Shown here: piece by piece, positions 1 to 13,100 of the stretch
Layout: every line of letters starts with the position of its first letter
Position numbering within the stretch: the first letter of the stretch is position 1
NCBI GenBank assembly: GCA_017562135.1
Contig: QEYB01000766.1
Span: 434,001-498,000, forward strand
Direction: 5' to 3'
Length of the DNA: 64,000 nt
Source of the DNA: Dipylidium caninum
Lineage: Eukaryota; Platyhelminthes; Cestoda; Cyclophyllidea; Dipylidiidae
The notes under the pieces: generated by a model
What the model saw: the letters and a program-made list of their open reading frames with translations, nothing else
Told to the model about the DNA's origin: nothing
The model's database searches: none
Made by a program: the position numbers and the translations under genes

Positions 1-3000
1 CGGTGCTTGTACCAGTTGAGAGAATGGAGAGAAAGGAGGATGATGGACGAGAATTTCTCGTGGGTTCGGACACATCTCTCCTTTTGAAGCAATTGCGATC
101 CGCCAAATGAGGGCAAGTTGACACAGACTCTTGTGCCCCAGACGCCGCCACGGGGGGATGTGTCAGATGGCGGAGGCTACGTCTGAGAGGCTCTTTTGGT
201 GCTCATGGGGACGCTGCGTGGCGCCTCAGATACCGATGAAGTTCAATTTGCCTCTTGATGCCTCGTCACTTCGACTCTGTCAGACGGTCGCCCAATCTTC
301 CCCAGTCAATTAATTTCTTGGCGTTATTTTCGCGCCCTTTAAGGGCCCTACTAATTGAATCGGGCTAAAGAGGGAACTCACGTCTTGAGGAAAAAAAAGC
401 GAAGTTTGCTGTGCTCCATTCCGCGCCGAGAGATGCTTTAATTAGGCGTTAGCTTTTTCCCCGATGGGCGAAGGTCACTTGAACGTTTTACTCTTTTTAG
501 TCAGACAAAATTAAGACGAAATAAATCAAATTCGAGGGCTTTTTGGCGCGACAAATTCACTGGTCAGGGCGCCTCCTCCGCGCTCGCAGCGGCGATTTGG
601 CCGACGGTGTCACCAGAGCGCGCGAAGACGCCTTCCGCTTGCGCCGCACCAACACGAGGAGGGCAGGCGGCGGGGAGGGCGTCGCCTCGCTTCTTTTCAC
701 TTCATTTGTCGCAGTACACGTCTCTCGACTCACACTCTCGCCTCCAGAGGTTCATTTGCTTTCCTAAGTGCTTGTTTCTCCCTGTGAAACAGTTTTCGAA
801 TGCGTATGACGAGTTGCCGACTACTCGGCCCGGAGGGAGGGGGTTGAAGGGCGGCAGAATGTCGAGCTCGTGTGGCAGGGACTTTGCCGATGAAGACTAA
901 CGGCTGCGGTGTCGAGTCTCTGATTCCCGGGTTCACGTGACTTAGGTTCAGTTACGAAAATGTGTAATGTTTGGGATACACTGGGCTGCTGGAGACGGAT
1001 TGCGATAGCCCCAAACGAGGCCCTTCGTCCAAACCGTTTTGGGCCCAGTGAAGCGCGGCTAGTCAGCCTCGCAGCCGCGAGTTGTCAGGACAGAAGCTGC
1101 CATTGCTGCCGTGCCTGAGGCCCCACCAGTTGTCCGCTGCTCGCTGCTGCCGACGCCAATCAAAGTCGGTGCTCGGCTGTGCCCAGTGATCGTTTGACTG
1201 CACGCCACAGTCAAGTCTTTTTTAACTTATTTTGGCGTTTCACAACTCGACCCCGCCCCGGAGGGAAGTAGACACACACACACACAGTATATCCTTTTGC
1301 TTAATCGCATGTATACATTCTGCGGCTCAACTCATCTAATCCCGTGGCTTACAACGTGAATCCAACGAGCGCCCTCTTCCAGCTGCATCGTTACATGCGC
1401 TGAGAGATCAAAGCAGGTGCGTTCAGGGACTCGTTACTAGCATTATCCCTCCGTGAAACCAGGCTGAGGAGTCGGCTCCGGACGGAAGTGGCCGCAGTGC
1501 CTGTGAAAAGCCCCAAGTGGCCGTCTCCGCCCGTCAGCCCCCCCCCCCCCTCCCCAGTTCGTGTTGCCGCCTCGTGTTCCAACAACCCACATTCCGCTTG
1601 GTTTTGGCCGTGCAAAATCCGCCTTCGTGAGGGACTCCCTCTTTGTTGTGCGGGCGCGGGAGGGGCGCGGAGTGATGTAGACCAAGCGACCGGAATTTGG
1701 CTCTGCCGCAACGTGACCCAACGACGCGTAAGGCCGTGTGAAGCGTCTTTTAGCCTCAAAGGCTGCGTCTCCTTTGGGTCTTCAGAGGGACGTGCTGCTA
1801 CCGTGCGACCCAACAATGGGAAGACGCTAGTCGTGGCTGCTGGGAAAGAAATTTCCCCGCGCCCGATCGGAAACGAGTGTGAAAGGGAGGGAGGAGGATG
1901 GGGCGCAGACGGTGTGTCCAACTTCTCCCTCTCCTGGCGGTGCTTCGTGAGGTGGAGGACATCCTGTCATGGCTTGCTTAAGGCAGGAGTTTTTAGAACT
2001 GCCGTAGATTTGGTCAGGGCGGAGAATTTGCTGAAGTTAGCACCGCATTTCGCGGCTACGGAGGGGACACGCGTCTCTCCACGGCAATTCATTGTGTCAC
2101 CAGGTTAATAGTCGAGGCGGAATGGTTGCCCGGACTGTCCTCATGTCGGTGTGCAAGTTCAGCGGAAAATGGCCACATTTTATCGCTTAACTGAGGTGAA
2201 CCTCTTCGGCGACACAGTCGCAAAGTGGCCTCAGTCCTCGCCGGCGCTGGCGGTAATAGCGCAGCGTTTTGGGCCGACTGCGACCTGATGGCCAACGCCT
2301 TCAGCCACGACTCACGAATCGCCGAAACACACATGTCCACAAAGGAGCATTTTCCTTCACCGTTGCGAGGTGGGACCTTCCCTCCGTGAGACCGGGAAAG
2401 GCGAGGAAGGAAGAGGGGCGGCAAAACGTCCTTCTTCTCACATTTCACATGCTTAAATCTCGTTCTGACGAAGTCACTTCAAATAGCGGTAGAAATTCAC
2501 CTGCGGCCTGAACTATGCAAGGCTAGTTAACCACTTAACAAATGAAGGCGCTTTCCACGAGAACACTTTCGCTAGAACGCATTTATAGCCACGACTAGAC
2601 ACCCCAGCCATTGCTCGAGGCCGGTGACGTGTCTACGACCCTTCCGCGGCACCTTCTTGGGTCTCCTGGGCCGGACCGATGGCTCGGTTGGGGCAGAACT
2701 CCACGGCCCACTTCGAAGGCGGAAGGCGAGCATAGTTGAAGTCACAACCGGGCTAATTAGAAGTCGCTTGGTGGCGCTGGCCACTTCTGCCCTCGGTGGG
2801 AGCACTTGCTTAATCTGGCAAATGTGATAAACTTTTAAAGTGCAACCAAGATTGTTCGGTTGCAGGAACGTCCCTTTTTTGCAGGGCTGTCATAAATGCC
2901 TCGTGGAGAAACACCTGAAGAATGGAATTTAATTGGCCTTGGAAGCACAAAGGCGCCCAGAACTCCTCACGCCCAAAGCAGCCCACCCCAACGCGCTCGC

Positions 3001-3159
3001 GCCCGCCTTCACTCTACGGGAGGTACGAAGAGGCCTGGCACAGATAGAAAATTTATTTTCGACCCGAGAATTTTAGTTCATCGTGAGGTGGTGGTCACAC
3101 AGATACGACAAGGCGAAGTCAAGTCCAGGAAAGTATGCAAGGCCTCCACGAGCGAACCC
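1..3159. other. GC-rich intergenic region, no supported gene
   Basis: Both strands carry many overlapping open frames of 60-200 codons. This is expected by chance in GC-rich DNA, and none has a recognisable domain, codon periodicity or matching splice sites. The longest (1488-2108 plus, 1391-1921 minus) overlap each other antisense and are low-complexity Pro/Arg/Ser translations. A short CA dinucleotide run lies at about 1272-1287. I see no RNA gene. Confidence 0.6.
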
Positions 3160-3651
3160 TCAGCCGAACCTACAAGGTGAACGCACCGGTAAACATCGCG
3201 TCCACTTGCAACTCGAGCACCTGCTCTGGCTGTTCGAGGCAGGAGGTGGAGCGTGGACGTACCTTGGTCGTCCGATGATTGCGAAATACTCATTCACTTG
3301 ACGCAAGTAGTCCCGCAGAGCGGCGGGGTTGTTGAGCATGGATTGCAGAGGGTTGGCGGTTGTACCGTCGTCGGTGCGTTTCGTGTATTCGAGGTCGGAG
3401 TAGTCATCGTCCACGACGTTTGTGGGGTCGTCCAACCAGTTGCCCGACGGCAATAAACGACGCTGTTGCTGTTCCTGTTCCTGTTGTGTTGTTGTTGTTG
3501 TTGCTGCTGCTGTTTCTAAATGGTGCCTTAGAGCAGCCGCTGCCCGTACTAACCGCCGCTCGTCGAAGCGCATTCCGACAGTGTTCAGCGGAGTCAAGAG
3601 GACCAGGAGAGCCAGTAGAATGAAGGGCGTGGGTCTTATGAGAGTAAGCAT
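3160..3651 (-). CDS. npf: Neuropeptide F (NPF/NPY superfamily) precursor, two exons
   Basis: Secreted neuropeptide prohormone for an amidated NPY-superfamily peptide acting through G-protein-coupled receptors. Predicted exons on the minus strand are 3651-3263 and 3169-3160, giving 132 residues. Residues 1-26 are a hydrophobic signal peptide. A Thr/Gln/Glu-rich stretch encoded by trinucleotide repeats follows, then a Lys-Arg site at 91-92. The mature peptide would be residues 93-131 (39 aa). It contains [18 protein letters not shown] and ends in RPRF, followed by Gly132 as amide donor and then directly by the stop. The 93-nt intron (donor GTACGT) lies after the second base of the penultimate Arg codon, the position I recall as conserved in NPF/NPY genes. 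Exon 2 encodes only the last base of Arg, then Phe, Gly and stop. The 39-residue length matches cestode NPF as I remember it. If the intron is retained the frame stays open to the same stop. Identification is very strong; the ATG at 3651 is the only sensible start. Confidence 0.93.
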   Translation of the reverse strand: MLTLIRPTPFILLALLVLLTPLNTVGMRFDERRLVRAAAALRHHLETAAATTTTTQQEQEQQQRRLLPSGNWLDDPTNVVDDDYSDLEYTKRTDDGTTANPLQSMLNNPAALRDYLRQVNEYFAIIGRPRYVHAPPPASNSQSRCSSCKWTRCLPVRSPCRFG

Positions 3652-3662
3652 TCTTTATAACT

Positions 3663-4115
3663 CTAAAATCGGACACAAATGGGCATTCACTACAGGGCAC
3701 AACATTGACAACTTGGGTGGCTCGTCGGCTGGCAGACCACTTCCGCGACGCAAAGTGGTTTCCGACCTTCCGGCTTCTCTACGAAGAAAAGCCCACTTCT
3801 CCCCTTCTTCACTTAGGTGTTTTCTAAATGTCCCAATTTCTGAAAGTGAAAATTTGTAGAAGGGGGAGATTTCTGCTACCCCACCGGTCTCAGGCACAAC
3901 CTCCTAACGGCCCTCAATGTGAAGACGCTCTTTAGACGGTCGAAGAGGCGCAATAGCCCCTTTCGCGACTGTCGTGGAGGTGGTAGAGCAGAGTTAGCTG
4001 GGTCTGGCGATTGGGAGAGCATCGAGAGTGCAGAGTGGGAGGAAGGAGCGGGGAGGAGCTGGGTGGGGCGGGGGCGGGGCGGGCGGGGCGGGCGGAGGGG
4101 TTGATGAGAACTCAC
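3663..4115 (-). other. Possible 5'UTR intron of the NPF gene
   Basis: On the minus strand a good donor (GTGAGT at 4115-4110) and an acceptor (ATTTTAG ending at 3663) flank 453 nt between the TATA-like box and the NPF start codon. Splicing would join a roughly 25-nt leader exon to 11 nt upstream of the ATG. This is inference from splice motifs only; an unspliced leader is equally possible. Confidence 0.35.
4061..4100. repeat. GC-box-like G-rich tract upstream of NPF
   Basis: A 40-bp run of GGGGCGG-type units on the plus strand reads as CCGCCCC on the NPF strand. It lies about 410 bp 5' of the NPF start codon, inside the proposed leader intron. Such tracts can bind Sp1/KLF zinc-finger factors or fold into G-quadruplexes. 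It may equally be simple-sequence noise. Confidence 0.5.
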
Positions 4116-4162
4116 AGTCTTTGCTGTTGCACTACATCCAAACCACCTCTTCTCCGGATTTG

Positions 4163-4171
4163 CCTTTTATA
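4163..4171 (-). promoter_or_regulatory. TATA-like box for NPF
   Basis: The minus strand reads TATAAAAGG, a consensus TATA box, about 510 bp 5' of the NPF start codon and about 50 bp upstream of the proposed leader donor. A CACGTG E-box lies farther upstream near 4230. The position would put transcription start near 4135-4140. There is no experimental support. Confidence 0.4.
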
Positions 4172-7100
4172 TTTTAAGTGGGAGCAGCTGGGCCAATCAG
4201 GTGGAAACGATGACTCCAACTACCCACATCACGTGCCCCACTGCCGGAGTTGGAGGCTGCGAGGCCTCCGACTCAGTGACGCGACTGTTGGACGCAAAGG
4301 CGTCCTCCGCTTCCTCCATTTCCTTAAACTCTCTCACAGTAGAAGGTCTTTCGAGCTGACAGAGCACCGTCCGCCATAATTTACGAGACTTTGTCTTCTT
4401 TCTTGTGGGTCTATTTCCCAGATAAAGGCATTGAGAGCGAATCTCCCCTCCGGAAGGTGGTAGGCAGTGAAGATGTGTTACAAAGTAATTTCTTCTACGC
4501 GACCGAATGCCTCCCGACGTCGCGGATACTCCAGCGGCCGCCTCCGCCCATCTGCACTGCCGCTTTTCAGTCAAACGCCACATCCGGGGCGTCTCATGCC
4601 AACAGGGGCGCTCCCTGGGCGGACAGCCGCGGAAGTCAGGAAACTCGAGAACTTCCCTCCCGTATGAAATCCAGTGAGGCGCATCTGGTGGACCGATTGC
4701 AGTTGCGAGTATCCACAGGTCTCGGGCGGGAGGGGGGGCGGGGGGAAGGGCGGGGTGAAGCGTCTAGGCGGACTGATGGGCGGCCAGTCTCAGACATCGG
4801 AGAGTTCCCCGACTGAGGAGAGCAGTCGGCCGCAGTAGTGGGCGATTTGCATGCCCAACAAAGTACAACTATTAATAGGTGAAGTGTCGCTGAATAAGCA
4901 ACTACCCGTGGGGACCAAGGGCGGGAGGAGTCTGGGACCTTGAGTGGCGCTTTCAGTGGCAGGGCAAAATGTCTGATGACGATAAGCCCACTGATTGCAA
5001 CGATAAGACGAGTGCCTTTGTTGACAGCCATTGCAGTCCTCCGACCGCATTCATGCAGCCTGTTTTGTTCACCGACTTTTCATACATTCAAATTACCCTT
5101 GGTTTGCCTATTTTTTTGGCGGTAAGACGGTGTTACAGTTTTGCAGCGCAATAAAGCATTTACCGCCGCCTACCCACGCATTTCGATGGCAGCTTACGAC
5201 TGTACCTTGTCTACTCCGCCACATGCGTTCAGTGCAGAAAAAGCGCGACTCGTCGACAAGTCACTTCTACCGACTTCATCTCCTCCCGCCGGCAACCGGA
5301 GAGATTACCAGCTCCCCGATGAAATAGCAGCCAGTTCTTCGATGTGAGCAGGGCGCAAAGACTGGCCGAATGTTGCAATTCTCCTCTCGTCGAGGAAGTG
5401 GCTGCTTTTGCCCATAGTTTACTGTTGCGCAGGTAATTTTGCTGCGCTTCCGAATAGCGTTTGACTTTGCAGGTAACTGGGAGCCCGAGAAGGGACTCCT
5501 TGTGGGCAACACCCCCCTTTAGCCCCCTTAACCTTTCCCTTTCTTGACTCGGGATTCACAACTTTGGAGACAAAAAAGCTCCTTTTTGCCCTCTACTGAC
5601 TTGTGTCTCCCACCCAAAACGTCGCTAATACACATTCTTTGACGGATACGAGGCAGCTTGCGTTTGTTGACGAATGAGTCAATCGTAGTTAAGTACATTT
5701 TTCATTCAGGACACTTACAATATCTGCCACAATGGCACGTGAGTTGTTTTCTGTAGTGGCAAAGACCGTCGACCGGAAGGGCAGTTGAGGCTGCTGAAAG
5801 CTGCGGTACGACCAATCACCGTTTACCTCGCCAAACTTCTGCAGGACAGACGCAGTTCAACGCCTCCACCTGCTAACGACCCTCTGTCTCCGCCAACTTC
5901 GCCTCAAAGTGAACTTCCTTCAGCCGATAGCAGCTTACTCCGAGTAGAGACAAAGTCGAGGCAGTCGCATGATCATCCCACGTCCCCCATTCGGTGACCG
6001 GAGGAACGCCCTAAGGCAAGACGAGTTAAGCCTTCATTTATACAACTTCGCTGTAGTATCTTAACCTTTCTTTCAACAAAATGGAGCGGCACAGGAGTCT
6101 CCTGGCAGGTGGGAGCATGACCACTCTCGTGGAAGAGGCCTTCTTCTCATCATGACAGGAAACCCGTGCTTCTCAAACCATCCCGAAGTGCAAAGAGAAA
6201 TCGTAGCGTTTTCATAAAAAGCTATTGCTCGGCAAATGAATGTTACTTTAGCTTAGTTGCACAACACACAAACTAGGCATTATTTATTACAGGGTAGGCA
6301 ATAACAATGACGGGGAGAGGTTACAACTCAACTCTTGCGTACGGTGCGCGGTTGGTTAAGCTGAGTTGATGTCCTCATTGATCCCTTCCATCTACGAAGT
6401 AATATAATCGAGGAAAGACAAAATACAAAGTAGCGTGTTTTTTAGTAACCTAGCTCTATTCGACCAAGTTGATCATATTTTATTTAGCAAAATATGTGCT
6501 ACTCATAATTTATAAGTAGAAGTATTATTACTGAGCAGCGTTCCATCACTAAAGGAAGAAGATACACCTTAATGTACGGTCGGGACTCAACCGTAAGTCA
6601 GCATCTAACTTTAATAACCCAAACCTCTGGAGGTGGTTGTTGATAGGGCTTTAATGCTTGCAATTAAGACGAAACTAACGAACGGAGGCCGCCGACCACT
6701 TTTATCCGGTCAAACACTGGGTCAGACGTCGTTGTTGAGGGAATACAAAAGAATACACTGCGGCATTGTTCCCAAGCCATGATCGTTAGGAGCCCCTCTT
6801 ATACTACACATGATAGAAATCCTAAGTTTAATCACCCCTCACTTGTGATCTGCAATGGCAGAGAAGGGATTTTGCCAGTATAAGGCTGCCGAATCGTGTA
6901 GAAAGGATGTCACAGACCCTGGAATTGTGATGGTTCTTGTAACATGACACTCATCTTCTCATCCACTGCTGCTCTAGTGGGAGGCAGTCTGGATTTTACA
7001 CCTTCGTACGTGTGCTCACTTCCCTCGGTTGCCTCATCTCGCTCCCTCCACTGACATGGGAAACGACAGACATACAACACCGCTGTCGACACCAAAATTA

Positions 7101-10100
7101 CCTTACACCAGTCCCATTGTCTGGTTGGCAGTCTCACGTATGAGCTTGCTATTGTCACTGTCTGACCGTCGCAGTCCTTGTGAATGGACATTGAATTCAA
7201 GGTGATCTAGCGAATGTTCTCCTTTTCTAATCATATTTGCTGCCGTTTTTAAACTCAGCTCTATTTCGATACGATTTCAAACCAAAAAATTAAATCTCAA
7301 ACATAAATCGTCTTACTTCCTTCATTTGTTTTTCGTTTATTACTCGTTCTGCGGCCAAATTGTGAGATTGGTGTCATCTCTACTTGATCTTTATTTAGGA
7401 AAGGTGAAGCCACCGTTCTGTTGAGGACCCGTGGGAAGATTACAGAGGTTGCGTAGGTGTCCACCTCCTCGTCTGACTGGCCGCTATTCGTTCAGAGAAC
7501 CAGTGAAAAACGCTAAGTAGGTCCCCAGTGAACCGAAACCACGTGTTTGTGGAAGTGTTTGTCTACCTACTGCCACATTACAGTAAATGGTGCAGGTGTT
7601 TGGTCTGTTTATTTGGATGTACCTCCTGATAGCCTGTAAAATCGTAAACCACTTAATTTGAATTGTAACCTCTGCAGTCTCTGTGCTCACTGCGGCTCTT
7701 GAAGAGTTTTCGCTAACGACGAAGGGACTCCAGGCGGCGCACAAACTACCTCAGAAAGTGCCGGGCGACTTGAAGCGGGATCGCCTTACCAGCACTGTTT
7801 ACACTCGACCAGGTGGGTGTTGCGTCACCACGTGAGTGTGTTCGCGTTTGTCACAAATCACTTTCTCCGTCCTGTGTGTGGTTTAGTCTAACAGTTTCCA
7901 CTCTCGATTAGACGCGGCGAGGTCATCACCGCCCTTTCAAACCCTATTAACAGTTTGGCGGCGAAATGAGGTGATTGTGGAGTTGGCACATGGACGAACT
8001 TGGCAGTCTTCAAAGCTATTTAATTTTTATGAAATACCTTCATGAAGAAATGGCACCTTCCTGGCCCCACTCCGCTCACTTTACAAGATACTATCTACGT
8101 TCATTGAAATTACAGTTGTCGTCGATCGTCGGGCACAGACGGCTCGGTCGAGTGGCGCCCAACCGGCGATCCCCAGCATCATCCTCTCCGGGCGGCACTA
8201 AGTCGGTGCAGGAAGCCTGCCACGAGGGTTGAAGTCTTGCTCCCTCGTGGAGGTGGAGGGGCGGACTGTGCGTGGAAGTTGGCGATGGACGGAGATGATG
8301 GGGACGCGATGACCGCCCCTCATCTCCAGCAGGCTCAACTGGTGGCCTCCAGCGCGGACTCACATGACGACATGGCTTCAGTCCCGTCTGGCTTGTCAAC
8401 GCCCTTCTGACTGCCGCCGACGGTGGTGCGAGACCCAGCTCGGGATGACGGGCAGAGTGGTAGCCCAACATTAGTCTGCCGTGTGATCTTAAGCTTTATC
8501 AGCGGACAAAGTCGTTTCACTTGACCTTCGAGTCCACTGTTCTCAAGCCAGTGTCCAGAATGCTCGCGAAAGCTTAGAGGATGCCCCTACTGAGTCGGCA
8601 GTGAACGCGCTGAAGGTCAACACTTCCATGGGGTTAAAAAAAAATTCATGATTCATGATCAATACGGAAAGAAAGAGGATTTTGTCCAGTTAAAATGAAT
8701 AAGGATGATTCCGACTGCGCCCAAACAGTTTCCGTTTAACTGTCAGTAAGTGAAGTCCCAATGTCGACAATCCGCGGGTGACACAACTCGGCCGGAGTGG
8801 ATCTACCAAAAGCCCCCTTCTGCATCACCTTGTTACGAAAGATGACGCCTCGTCCGGCACGTTTTCAGTCGTCTTCTGCGTCGCCTCTTCCGTCTTGCGA
8901 GGTGTGATTGAGTTTCATTCCCCATTCCGGCGGAGAGGAGGCCGTTGGGGGCCTGGTCGCGCGGGGCAGGCGATAACGCGTTTTAATTGCCCATGCCCTC
9001 TGAGTCGTGTCGGCTGCTGTCGGCGCGCGTCGTAAAATCCCCAACACGGCGTCGCGGAGGTGGGACGTGGGCGGCGATGAATCACACCGCTCTGCCACCG
9101 CATAAATTAGAGGACGGTCTGGTCGTGGCGATTGGACACACTCGCAGGACGCCCTCGCCGCCTCCACCAGGCCACCTCCTCCTCATCCTCCCCCTCCCGT
9201 CGCCAGCTTCCTTCCTTTTCGGCTTGAAATTATCTCCTCCTCAGGACGCTCTCGTCGCTAGTCCTCTCATGTGTCCCAGGGTCTGCTTAACTTAACTCGT
9301 TTTAACTCATTTAACCTACCGCACCGTCCGCCCGGAATGGCGGCGCGGACTGAAGCTATTTCCGCGACGGAAAGAAGGCGCAACGTTCAACAATTGTCCA
9401 AACTTTTTTGGCGCCACAAAGCGCGTTTTATTCAGCCTAATTAACATGTAGCCGTGAAGGAGACCTACCACCCGAGAGCCTCTGGCCCATTTTTCTTTGA
9501 CTCTGTTCTCCGCAGCCTAGAATAATGGACGGAACAGATACTAATTGTGCGGGCTTTCTTCCGGACGCACACACAGACGGCGAATCTGCGAGGCAGAAGA
9601 AATGCTGTTTACACGCAGCCGCAGGGGAGCCCCCCCGCGGCCCGCGTTTGCGGCTGGCCGTATCGTCGGCCGTGGTGGGGCAGAGGAGGAATGAGCTCCT
9701 CGTGCTATCAAAAATTTCGTCGACTTCCACCGCGGCTCCAAGGGACACATGAGCCGAGCGATGTTGGCTGACTCCACTTTGTCGCATTGAGTGTCGAAGA
9801 ATCGCAAGTGGGGCTCTTTCTGACAGACTGTTGCATGTGCTACTTAAATACAAATAAGCGTCGAGAGGCTGGCAGCTGGTTTGCCTGCCCTGTCTCCCTC
9901 CTCGGGGTCTGACCAGCTTTAAATCCACTCACGAAGAGTGGAGCCAAATACACGCAGATGCGAGGGGGAGGAGGAAAAGGCGTGGAAGAAGGTGATAAAT
10001 GTCAAGTACCAAATTAATTGCTCTCAGACGAAAGGAGGCCATTTGTGACTAGACATCGAGTTGCTTGTTTTGGCCTGTCAAAATATCACTCCTTGGCGGC

Positions 10101-13100
10101 CGACACAACGTGCCCATCACCTTTGCTGAAGCTAATTTTGCGTCAGTCAATATTCCACATGAATGCACCGATAAAGTCGTTCTGACGTCGCGCAACCTCG
10201 TAATGTTGGGTTTCAGACGACCTTGACAGTTTCTCTCGGACAAGTAGGAAAACAACTTCCGGTTTAGAAAGCCCTGGAAGAAAACCAGGACCACTTGTAG
10301 TACTCCTGTGGCAATTGACGCGGTAAATCGGTTTCTCACCGACCGGAAAGTTCATTAGCATCGGAAAATCCATCATTCCAGTCCACCGCCAGTGGACCGG
10401 GGCCGAAAGGGAGACAGAGGAGCGCGGCAGAAGACGAGTGCGCGGTGAGGACACCGTCTTGAGGCCCCAGCTCCCCCTGTCCTGCATCATACTCCATCAG
10501 AGTGGTGGCGGGGAGAGCGAGGAGAGCCTGACAAGCAGGACCGATTGGTTACAACTGGCTTTGTGAAAACGCGGATTTCGGGGTGTTGAATAATCCTTTG
10601 TAGAAATGTGAGTGGGTGGAAAGTCCGAGCGTTGAAGGCACATGTCTTACGCAAAAACGATTTAATCCCTCCCGACATGCTTCAGCAGTCCCACGACTGA
10701 TCGAACGTCGGTGTTTGACGGACAAATCCTGCGCACGACAGCCAAGACAGGAGTTGATCGTTCATCAAACAAAATATTTGCTGTCAGAGAGAACAGGCGT
10801 CCTCGCCCCGCCCGCTTACGTCGAGTTTGTGCAAGGAAGTCGCTTTCCTCCATTATTTCGCCACCGGACCTGTCAGTCAGTTAAGTCGTTGTCCGTGAGA
10901 CAAGGCTTCATCACGACCTCTCCTCGATTCGCTCCGGAAAAATAAGCCCGGATGTCCCTCACACGCAAACGCTCCCAGAGCGCCTCAACGTCCAACCGTT
11001 CAACCGCTAATGGCACATGGCACTGGGATATTTCGTGGGACGAGAGGAGATTCTGAGCGTCGTTAGGACAAAGGCAACTGGGCCCCGTCGTTCAGTTCAG
11101 CGGGCTTTCTCTCCTGGCCTCTCTGCAGCAGCAGCCGGTCATCGTCGCATCGCCTCCCAGCGCCTCTGGATGCTCTCGGCCCTGGACTGGCCATCGTTGA
11201 CGGAAAGGCGTCTCATTGCCGCCGCCGCACGGTCGGTCGGGCCATACTCCACTCTTGAGCGCTTCTATTCCACTTCGCCTAGCCAGTGGAGGAGCGACGA
11301 AAGTTGGCCGCAACCATCAAAACAGTCTCTTGGCCGGCCTACGTGCAGCCGAGTGCCACTGCCATGCCTCAGGCAAGATTAATTGCAGGTGAGAGACGCA
11401 GTCCTGACAGTCGGGCCAAGACGAGGTGGTTCGCAGCGTCGTCTAGTCTTTTGCTAACCGATGGACGTGCTCTGCTCAGCGGACCTCTTGGTGAGACGCG
11501 ACTTCCCCTTCCCTCCCACTCTCCATCCCTCCACGCTGTCCTCGCCTGTCCCGTCCCGTCCGCATTTACGCACCAACTACTGTTCACTGGGCCGTGATTG
11601 TCCCGCCTTGTCTTCCCGCTTCCCCCAATTTACCACTCCACGCCTACGTGTGCTTTCATAATCATTTCTCCTCCGAAACTGAGCCTTCGAGAATATGGGA
11701 TACTAAAAGAATGCCTCCCATGAAATAAAAATCATCACGGCAACAAGGCAGAAGGGCGCTGGGGCGGGCGTCTAGGCGTCTCGCTATCGCACACCTTCCT
11801 TGCGACATCTCCACAGGCGGATTTCACATCACCGACCGCAAAAATGGCAATTTGAAAGACAAGATTCTATCCACTGACTAAAGTGTCAGAGAAAAAGGGC
11901 GCAGTTTGAGTGAACTAGCGGCTCTTGTGCTTTCAGAGGACAAATTCCAACCAGCGGAGGTGTGTTTATCTGCCTCACGATCGCCTTCCGTGCTTGGAGC
12001 GGGTCCGACCCGCGGGGCGAGCACCCGGTGCGAACGCCCGCAACGACTGCACACCTTGAAACTCGGAGTGTGAGCCGTGCCGCGCATCGCCGGAGCAGCC
12101 CTGACGCCCCACTCCGTACTCCGCAGGCCGGTCCTCCCCCCCGTTACGGTCTCCTCCGGTCTGCAAGTCTGCAGCTCATCGCAAACGTCTCGGCCTGACA
12201 CCCGCTACCGGAGGCCACGTTCTGGCTTCAAAGCCACCTGCCGCCCTTCACCGTCAATCGCGGGAATGCTGACGGTGGCGGGAAAGGCGCCAAGCCCTCT
12301 GAGGCACGGACAAACAGTCGGAGTCGACGTGCGTGGCCGCCTATGCCTCTGTGGCTAAGGCTCGCGCTTTCACCCAACCACGACAGTTAAGGAACCGTTT
12401 TGACTACACCGCCTCGCCCTTGCCACACTTGAGAACTTGGCAGGTGATTTAGCGTCAAATTTTATTGCCAGAAACTGATAAATCGCTGGGAAGACGCGCG
12501 GTTTGTCAGTGGACACGCTTTTTGCCTCGGTGGAAAGGCTGCGCCTCACTGGATGAGCGAGCGAAAAGCTGTGTGCTCTCGACTCTTCCTCCACCTCCAC
12601 ACAAAACAGCCAAATTTTGTGCCGCACGACTCATTTTAGCAGGGTGAAACCTCCAAGTAGACGCTAATTTTACTTGCGACAAGCCTAGTCTGGCGTTCTC
12701 CTACGCCATGAACTGCCGCCCGCTTCTCCCCTTCATCCAAGAAAGCCGACAGAAGCAATGAAACCTCTAAAAGGGCAGTTAAAAGTTCATCAATCTCCTG
12801 AGACGAAGCCCAACTTTTTACACAAATTACTTGCTTAGGAGCCGACTTCAAGTGGAGGAGGAAGACGTTTGGGTGATGTGGCGGTTCCGAGGCGCCTCGG
12901 GCCAAGCTCGAGCGGCGTTATTTATTCTCCGTCGCCCGAGGTGGGCGAAGTGTCCGCAAACTAACGCCCGCGGACCTGCCCTCATTTAGCCGGTAAAGTC
13001 CGGTCACACGCTGCCTGGCGGGATGGTGCAAAAACCCGTCTCTGCCATCACCAGTCAGCCTGTCCCTTTTTCATAATTGGGAAGGGGAACGATCGCCCTC

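Noticed and set aside
1488..2108. 206-codon plus-strand open frame in GC-rich DNA
   Set aside because: Pro/Ser/Arg-rich translation with no motif. An equally long antisense frame overlaps it, and nothing suggests splicing or a family.
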